This document shows positions 59,356 through 64,000 of a stretch of 64,000 bases of DNA, one piece after another. Made by a program: the position numbers and the translations under genes. The DNA is from JBOGDS01 sp050743075 (GTDB lineage Bacteria; Actinomycetota; Actinomycetes; Jiangellales; Jiangellaceae): assembly GCA_050743075.1 (NCBI GenBank), contig JBOGDS010000006.1, positions 1-64,000 on the forward strand, in the 5' to 3' direction. The stretch's first letter is position 1. Each line of letters starts with the position of its first letter. The notes beneath the pieces are model-generated. The model did no database searches. It saw only the letters and a list, made by a program, of their open reading frames with translations, and was not told the DNA's origin.

Positions 59356-59379
59356 CGGCGTGTGACGCGTCACACGCCG
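59356..59379. promoter_or_regulatory. 24-bp perfect palindrome with TGTGA/TCACA half-sites
   Basis: The core TGTGACGCGTCACA (59361-59374) is extended by five more complementary pairs on each side. TGTGA and TCACA are CRP/FNR-type half-sites but spaced by 4, not 6, bases. It lies 23 bp before the methyltransferase start and 155 bp before etfB, in their divergent region, so it may regulate either. Confidence 0.65.
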
Positions 59380-59534
59380 AGCCGGCGAAGCAGTGTCGGT
59401 GACCGACGGGTGACATCGGCTGGGTACGGCGGTCAGAAGTCGACCCGCGTGCTCTCATCGGTACCGCGGATGGCACGCTGGCCCCGTTCGCCCACTCGCC
59501 CGCGGGTACCGCACTGGGAGGTCGTCAACCGGCC

Positions 59535-60326
59535 ATGAGGATCGTTGTTCTGGTGAAGCATGTCCCCGACGCCGCGGCGGAGCGGACATTCTCCGAGCCT
59601 GACAAGACCACGGATCGCGATGGCGTCGACGGCATCCTCTCCGAGTTGGACGAGTACGCGGTCGAGGAAGCGCTGACGATCGTCGAGTCTGGCGACGGCG
59701 AGGTCGTCGCACTCACGATGGGGCCCGAGCGGGCCGCCGACGCGGTCAAGAAGGCACTGCAGATGGGCGCGTCGGCGGGTGTACATGTCGTCGACGACGC
59801 GCTGCACGGCTCCGACGCGATCGCCACGTCGCTGGTGCTCGCGACGGCCATCGAGAAGATCGGCCACGGTGGTCGGGTTGACCTGGTGCTGACCGGCATG
59901 GCGTCGACCGACGGTGGCATGAGCGTGGTGCCGGCGATGCTGGCCGAGCGGCTGGGCCTGCCGCACGTCGGCTTCGTGGGCGAACTGACGGTAGCCGACG
60001 GCACGGTGCGCGGCCGCCGCGACGGCGACGCGGCGTCCGAGACCGTGGAGGCGTCGCTGCCGGCGATCGTCTCGGTCACCGACCAGATCAACGAGCCCCG
60101 ATACCCGTCGTTCAAGGGGATCATGGCCGCGAAGAAGAAGCCGTTCGTCACCTGGTCGCTGGCCGACCTCGGCGTCGACGCGTCTCAGGTGGGGTTGTCC
60201 GCTGCGTGGTCGGTGGTCGAGGAGGTCACCAAGCGGCCGCCTCGCTCGGCGGGCGAGGTCGTCACCGACGAGGGTGACGGCGGCGTCAAGCTTGCGGAGT
60301 TCCTGGCCGCGCAGAAGTTCGTCTGA
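59535..60326 (+). CDS. etfB: Electron transfer flavoprotein beta subunit
   Basis: The 263-residue protein has MRIVVLVKHVPD at the N-terminus, the AMP/nucleotide region LTMGPERAADAVKKALQMGA, HGSDAIATSLVLATAI and the recognition loop TGMASTDGGMSVVPAMLAE. Together with EtfA it carries electrons from acyl-CoA dehydrogenases to the respiratory chain via ETF dehydrogenase. The etfA start is 16 bp downstream. Confidence 0.95.
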   Translation: MRIVVLVKHVPDAAAERTFSEPDKTTDRDGVDGILSELDEYAVEEALTIVESGDGEVVALTMGPERAADAVKKALQMGASAGVHVVDDALHGSDAIATSLVLATAIEKIGHGGRVDLVLTGMASTDGGMSVVPAMLAERLGLPHVGFVGELTVADGTVRGRRDGDAASETVEASLPAIVSVTDQINEPRYPSFKGIMAAKKKPFVTWSLADLGVDASQVGLSAAWSVVEEVTKRPPRSAGEVVTDEGDGGVKLAEFLAAQKFV

Positions 60327-60342
60327 CGGTCTGGGAGAACAG

Positions 60343-61290
60343 ATGGCTGAGATTCTCGTCCTTGTCGACCACGCCGACGGCGCCGTACGCAAGACGACGA
60401 CGGAGCTGCTCACGATCGCCCGGCGGATGGGCGAGCCGTCTGCCGTGTTTGTCGGCTCCGGGTACGACGCCGCGAAGGAGTCGCTGGCGCAGTACGGGGC
60501 CGCCAAGGTCTACGTCGCCGACGCGCCCGAGCTGACCGAGTACCTCGTCGCGCCGAAGGCCGAGGTGCTCGCGCAGGTGGCCTCGACGGCCCAGCCGGGA
60601 GCCGTGCTGCTGACGTCGACGCCGGACGGCAAGGAGATCGCGGCGCGGCTGGCCGTGAAGCTGGGCGCCGGCCTCGTCACCGACGCCGTCGATGTGGCAG
60701 GCGACCTGACCACCACCCAGTCCGTCTTCGCGGGCGGCTACACCGTGACCGCTAAGGTCACCTACGGCACGCCGGTCATCACCGTGAAACCGAACTCGGC
60801 CACCCCCGAGCCGGCGCCTGCGACGCCCGCTGAGGAGAAGGTCGACCTCACCCTCTCGGATGCGGCGAAGGCGGCGAAGATCGTCGACCGCGCGCCGCGG
60901 GCCGCGACGGGACGGCCGGAGCTTGCCGAGGCGGCGATCGTCGTCTCCGGAGGGCGGGGCACCGGCGGAGACTTCGGCCCGGTCGAGGCGTTGGCGGACG
61001 CCCTCGGGGCCGCCGTGGGTGCGTCGCGCGCGGCGGTGGACTCCGGCTGGTACCCGCACGCCTACCAGGTGGGACAGACCGGCAAGACGGTGTCGCCACA
61101 GCTCTACATCGCGGTCGGCATCTCCGGTGCGATCCAGCACCGGGCCGGCATGCAGACGTCGAAGACGGTCGTCGTCGTGAACAAGGATGCCGAAGCGCCG
61201 ATCTTCGCGATGGCCGACTTCGGTGTCGTCGGCGACCTCCACACGGTGCTGCCGCAAACCACGGAGGAGATCCGCAAGCGTTCGGGTTGA
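60343..61290 (+). CDS. etfA: Electron transfer flavoprotein alpha subunit
   Basis: The 315-residue protein has [26 protein letters not shown] at the N-terminus and the C-terminal FAD-binding domain with [49 protein letters not shown] and a final [18 protein letters not shown] precedes the ATG. It is cotranscribed with etfB and followed by a cysteine desulfurase after 29 bp. Confidence 0.95.
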   Translation: MAEILVLVDHADGAVRKTTTELLTIARRMGEPSAVFVGSGYDAAKESLAQYGAAKVYVADAPELTEYLVAPKAEVLAQVASTAQPGAVLLTSTPDGKEIAARLAVKLGAGLVTDAVDVAGDLTTTQSVFAGGYTVTAKVTYGTPVITVKPNSATPEPAPATPAEEKVDLTLSDAAKAAKIVDRAPRAATGRPELAEAAIVVSGGRGTGGDFGPVEALADALGAAVGASRAAVDSGWYPHAYQVGQTGKTVSPQLYIAVGISGAIQHRAGMQTSKTVVVVNKDAEAPIFAMADFGVVGDLHTVLPQTTEEIRKRSG

Positions 61291-61319
61291 CCGGCTGGCG
61301 GACTTATCCTTGAGCCGTC

Positions 61320-62510
61320 ATGACTGTTTATCTCGACCATGCCGCGACGACTCCGGTGCTACCGGAGGTGGTCGACGTCGTCGCATCGCGGCTGCGCGCG
61401 GTCGGCAACCCGTCGTCGTTGCACGCCTCTGGTCGGGCGGCTCGCAAGACGGTCGAGGAGGCCCGCGAGGCGGTCGCGGCGGCGCTCGGGGCACGCCCGA
61501 GCGAGGTCGTGTTCACGTCGGGTGGCACTGAAGCCGACAACCTCGCGGTCAAGGGTCTGTTCTGGGCTCGTCGGGCGGCCGATCCGCGGCGCGTCCGCAT
61601 CCTTGCCTCTGCCGTCGAGCATCACGCCGTGCTCGACGCGGTCCAGTGGCTGTCCGATGCCGAGGGAGCGTCGGTGGAGTGGCTGCCCGTCGACCGGTTC
61701 GGCCGGGTGTCCGTCGAGGCGGTGAACGCATCGCTGGAGCGTGACCCGGAGTCGGTCGCGTTGGTGTCGGTCATCTGGGCCAGCAACGAGGTCGGCACCG
61801 TCCAGCCTCTCGCGGAGATCGTGGCGGCGGCGCGACCGCACGGGGTGCCGGTGCATTCCGACGCGGTGCAGGCCGTCGGCCAGGTCCCTGTCGACTTCGC
61901 CGCGAGCGGGCTCGACGCGATCACGGTCTCCGGGCACAAGGTGGGCGGACCGATGGGTGTCGGCGCCCTGCTCGCCCGGCGTGAGACCGAGCTCGTCCCC
62001 GTGCTCCACGGTGGCGGCCAGGAGCGCGATGTCCGATCGGGAACCCTCGACGTCGCCTCGATCGCAGGCTTCGCAGCAGCGGTTTCGGCGGCGGTCGACG
62101 CTCAGCCGTCGCGCGCGGCGACGGTGGCAGAGCTGCGGGCCGCACTGGTGGCCGCCGTAGGGCACGCCGTACCGGATGCCGTACTGAACGGCGATCCAGC
62201 GCCAGCAGGCGGGCTGCCGGGCATCGCCCATTTCTCGTTTCCGGGCTGCGAGGGCGACTCGCTGTTGCTGCTGCTGGACGCGAACGGCATCGAGTGCTCC
62301 ACGGGTAGCGCCTGCTCGGCCGGGGTGCCGGAGCCGTCGCACGTGCTGCTCGCCATGGGAGTGGACCGGCTGGTAGCCCGTGGCTCGCTCCGGTTCTCGA
62401 TGGGCCACACGTCCACGGCTGCCGATGTCGACGCGCTCGCGCATGTCATCGGCCCGGTGGTCCAGCGGGCGCGTGCGGCTGGCGTGGTCAACCTGGCCAC
62501 GGTCGGCTGA
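61320..62510 (+). CDS. Cysteine desulfurase (NifS/IscS family)
   Basis: The 396-residue PLP enzyme starts [17 protein letters not shown], has the PLP lysine in [15 protein letters not shown] and the persulfide-forming Cys in [20 protein letters not shown]. It removes sulfur from cysteine. The mnmA gene begins 1 bp after its stop, so a main role is sulfur supply for tRNA thiolation; Fe-S assembly is also possible. Confidence 0.95.
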   Translation: MTVYLDHAATTPVLPEVVDVVASRLRAVGNPSSLHASGRAARKTVEEAREAVAAALGARPSEVVFTSGGTEADNLAVKGLFWARRAADPRRVRILASAVEHHAVLDAVQWLSDAEGASVEWLPVDRFGRVSVEAVNASLERDPESVALVSVIWASNEVGTVQPLAEIVAAARPHGVPVHSDAVQAVGQVPVDFAASGLDAITVSGHKVGGPMGVGALLARRETELVPVLHGGGQERDVRSGTLDVASIAGFAAAVSAAVDAQPSRAATVAELRAALVAAVGHAVPDAVLNGDPAPAGGLPGIAHFSFPGCEGDSLLLLLDANGIECSTGSACSAGVPEPSHVLLAMGVDRLVARGSLRFSMGHTSTAADVDALAHVIGPVVQRARAAGVVNLATVG

Positions 62511-62511
62511 C

Positions 62512-63615
62512 GTGCGCATCCTCGCCGCCATGTCCGGCGGCGTCGACTCCGCCGTGGCCGCAGCCCGCTGTGTCGACGCCGGTCACGAGGTCACCGGGGT
62601 TCACCTCGCGCTGTCGTCGAACCCGGTGTCGTTCCACAGCGGCGCCCGCGGGTGCTGCACGCTCGAGGACGCCCGCGACGCGCGGCGCGCGGCCGACGTG
62701 CTGGGTATCCCGTTCTACGTCTGGGATCTCGCCGAACGGTTCCGCGCCGACGTCGTCGACGACTTCGTGGCCGAGTACGCGGCTGGCCGGACGCCGAACC
62801 CGTGCCTGCGCTGCAACGAGAAGATCAAGTTCGCGGCGGTGCTCGACCGGGCGCTCGCCCTCGGCTTCGACGCCGTCTGCACCGGGCACTACGCCCGGGT
62901 AGTCGACGGTCCAGGCGGCCGGGAGCTGCACCGGGCCGCCGATCTCGGCAAGGACCAGTCGTACGTGCTGGGTGTGCTGAGCGCGGCTCAGCTGGTCCAC
63001 GCCGTCTTCCCGCTCGGTGGCACCCTCAAGACCGAGGTGCGCGACGAGGCGTCGTCGCGCGGGCTGGCGGTCGCGGACAAGCCGGACAGCCACGACATCT
63101 GCTTCATCGCCGACGGCGACACCGCCGGCTTCCTGCGCGGGCGGCTGGGTGACGCGCCCGGCGACGTCGTCGACCAGGCCGGCCGCCAGGTCGGAGCGCA
63201 CGGGGGCGCGTACGCGTACACCGTCGGGCAACGCCGGGGGCTACGGCTCGGCATGCCTGCTCCGGACGGCAGGCCCCGCTACGTGCTGGACATCTCGCCG
63301 GTGGACCGGCGGGTCACGGTGGGTCCGTCCGAGGCGCTCGACGTCGACGAGGTCGTCGGCGTGCAGCCCCGGTGGTGCGGCAAGGCGCCGGTCGGGTCGC
63401 TCGACTGCCGGGCTCAGTACCGGGCGCATGGTGCGCCGGTGCCGGCGACCGCGACCTGGGACCGGCCGGCCTTGACGGTTCGCTTCGAGACGGCGCAGCG
63501 GGGTGTTGCGCCCGGCCAGGCCGTGGTGTTCTACGACGGCACGAGGGTGATCGGGTCGGCCACGATCGACCGAACGGTGAGTGCAGCGCGGGTCGCCTGG
63601 AGCCCGTCCGGCTGA
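62512..63615 (+). CDS. mnmA: tRNA 2-thiouridine(34) synthase MnmA
   Basis: The 367-residue protein has the PP-loop [10 protein letters not shown] near the N-terminus, the catalytic Cys in [12 protein letters not shown] and the second Cys in [12 protein letters not shown], then the central beta and C-terminal OB-like domains. It thiolates U34 of tRNA-Lys, Glu and Gln using persulfide sulfur from the desulfurase upstream. The start is a GTG 1 bp after that gene. The TGA stop begins the downstream 49-bp palindrome. Confidence 0.96.
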   Translation: MRILAAMSGGVDSAVAAARCVDAGHEVTGVHLALSSNPVSFHSGARGCCTLEDARDARRAADVLGIPFYVWDLAERFRADVVDDFVAEYAAGRTPNPCLRCNEKIKFAAVLDRALALGFDAVCTGHYARVVDGPGGRELHRAADLGKDQSYVLGVLSAAQLVHAVFPLGGTLKTEVRDEASSRGLAVADKPDSHDICFIADGDTAGFLRGRLGDAPGDVVDQAGRQVGAHGGAYAYTVGQRRGLRLGMPAPDGRPRYVLDISPVDRRVTVGPSEALDVDEVVGVQPRWCGKAPVGSLDCRAQYRAHGAPVPATATWDRPALTVRFETAQRGVAPGQAVVFYDGTRVIGSATIDRTVSAARVAWSPSG

Positions 63616-63661
63616 TCATCGGCACTATCCGGCGGCATAGGCCCGAGAGTGCCGATGATCA
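63613..63661. repeat. 49-bp palindromic element with TGATCA ends (copy 2)
   Basis: TGATCATCGGCACT (63613-63626) pairs exactly with 63648-63661 around 21 nt. It has the same total length and arm core (CGGCACT) as the element at 11789-11837. It begins with the mnmA stop codon and lies between convergent genes, where it may serve as a terminator, although no T-tract is present. Confidence 0.8.
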
Positions 63662-63677
63662 CCGGGATGTGTAGGGG

Positions 63678-64000
63678 TTAGGGCGCGACGAACTTCGCGA
63701 CCAGAGTGACCACGCCGGCGTCCCGCACGATGCGCTGGTGCCCCAGTCCCGTCGTCGAGACGAGGTCCGCCTGCGGCCAGGAGGCGGCCAAGCGTTCTGC
63801 CTCGTCGTGCGGAACCTCCCTGTCGTCGCGGTCGTGGACGACCAACGTCGGTGGCACCTTCGTTCGGCCGGCCATGGCGAGCAGGTCGAAGTCCGACATC
63901 GGCCGGCCGACCATCGTTTCGAGCTTCCGCAGCAGCCCCAACCGGGTGCGCTCGGAGAAACCGAGGGCCCGCGCCATGTGGCGGGTGTGCGCGATCGGTT
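63678..64000 (-). CDS. C-terminal part of an alpha/beta hydrolase (5' end outside window)
   Basis: The reading frame is open to the right edge, and the stop TAA is at 63678-63680. It includes LVVHDRDDREVPHDEAERLAASWPQADLVSTTGLGHQRIVRDA: Asp in HDRDDREVP and His in GLGHQRI are the usual acid and base of the triad. The nucleophile would be outside the window. Substrate unknown. Confidence 0.82.
   Translation of the reverse strand, partial: PIAHTRHMARALGFSERTRLGLLRKLETMVGRPMSDFDLLAMAGRTKVPPTLVVHDRDDREVPHDEAERLAASWPQADLVSTTGLGHQRIVRDAGVVTLVAKFVAP

Overview
The window is high-GC, gene-dense DNA of an actinobacterium. The family-level evidence is a maltosyltransferase (GlgE) operon, NucS mismatch endonuclease, an ImuA/ImuB/DnaE2 mutasome, a DUF222 (13E12-type) HNH gene, LexA boxes of the TCGAAC-N4-GTTCGA type, and the crotonyl-CoA reductase / isobutyryl-CoA mutase gene neighbourhood. 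Many genes start with GTG and overlap the previous stop codon by 4 bp. The genus cannot be fixed from the sequence alone. I see no tRNA, rRNA, CRISPR array, prophage, IS transposase or replication origin.

Layout. 1-13840: end of a membrane GTPase gene, an SSB paralogue, ABC-F factor EttA, an AlkZ-like winged-helix protein, tandem hot-dog thioesterases (the first broken by an amber codon), alpha-glucosidase with truncated haemoglobin, OsmC, an MscS channel, a heavily decayed S9 peptidase, DUF3467, an N-terminally short GNAT, and an ArsR-type regulator with an SRPBCC protein. 13900-22900: a mutagenesis island of imuA-imuB, a decayed small gene, a DUF222/HNH gene, dnaE2 and nucS, with two SOS boxes. 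22944-40211: acyl-CoA metabolism (fused 3-hydroxyacyl-CoA dehydrogenase, crotonyl-CoA carboxylase/reductase, methylmalonyl-CoA epimerase, cobalamin adenosyltransferase, thiolase, MeaB, IcmA-like mutase) mixed with a DivIVA-like coiled-coil protein, a PH-domain protein, MarR and Rrf2 regulators, a CnoX-like thioredoxin and an AAA ATPase. 40369-52439: alpha-glucan and trehalose metabolism (glgB, pep2/mak, treS, glgE on the minus strand, glgP divergent, glgX). 52556-58526: a frameshifted DHFR-family gene, an aldo/keto reductase, a broken ECF sigma/anti-sigma-like pair, enoyl-CoA hydratase, a methyltransferase and a hexapeptide acyltransferase. 58536-64000: a methyltransferase, etfB-etfA, cysteine desulfurase, mnmA, and the end of an alpha/beta hydrolase.

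How it works together. TreS, Pep2, GlgE and GlgB form the known route trehalose -> maltose -> maltose-1-phosphate -> branched glucan, with GlgP and GlgX for breakdown. Ccr, IcmA, Mce, MeaB, the B12 adenosyltransferase, thiolase, hydroxyacyl-CoA dehydrogenase, enoyl-CoA hydratase and Etf interconvert C4/C5 acyl-CoAs. EtfBA, the NifS-like desulfurase and MnmA follow one another on the plus strand.

Most notable points: (i) a LexA box lies across the start codon of a DUF222/HNH nuclease gene whose end is 18 bp from dnaE2, so nuclease and error-prone polymerase may form one SOS operon; (ii) at least six genes are broken or decayed, including an ECF sigma factor that has lost region 2 next to a partner gene whose start codon was duplicated by a 13-bp tandem repeat; (iii) hairpins of about 50 bp with TGATCA ends recur between genes; (iv) a near-perfect 20-bp palindrome sits just upstream of the IcmA-like gene.
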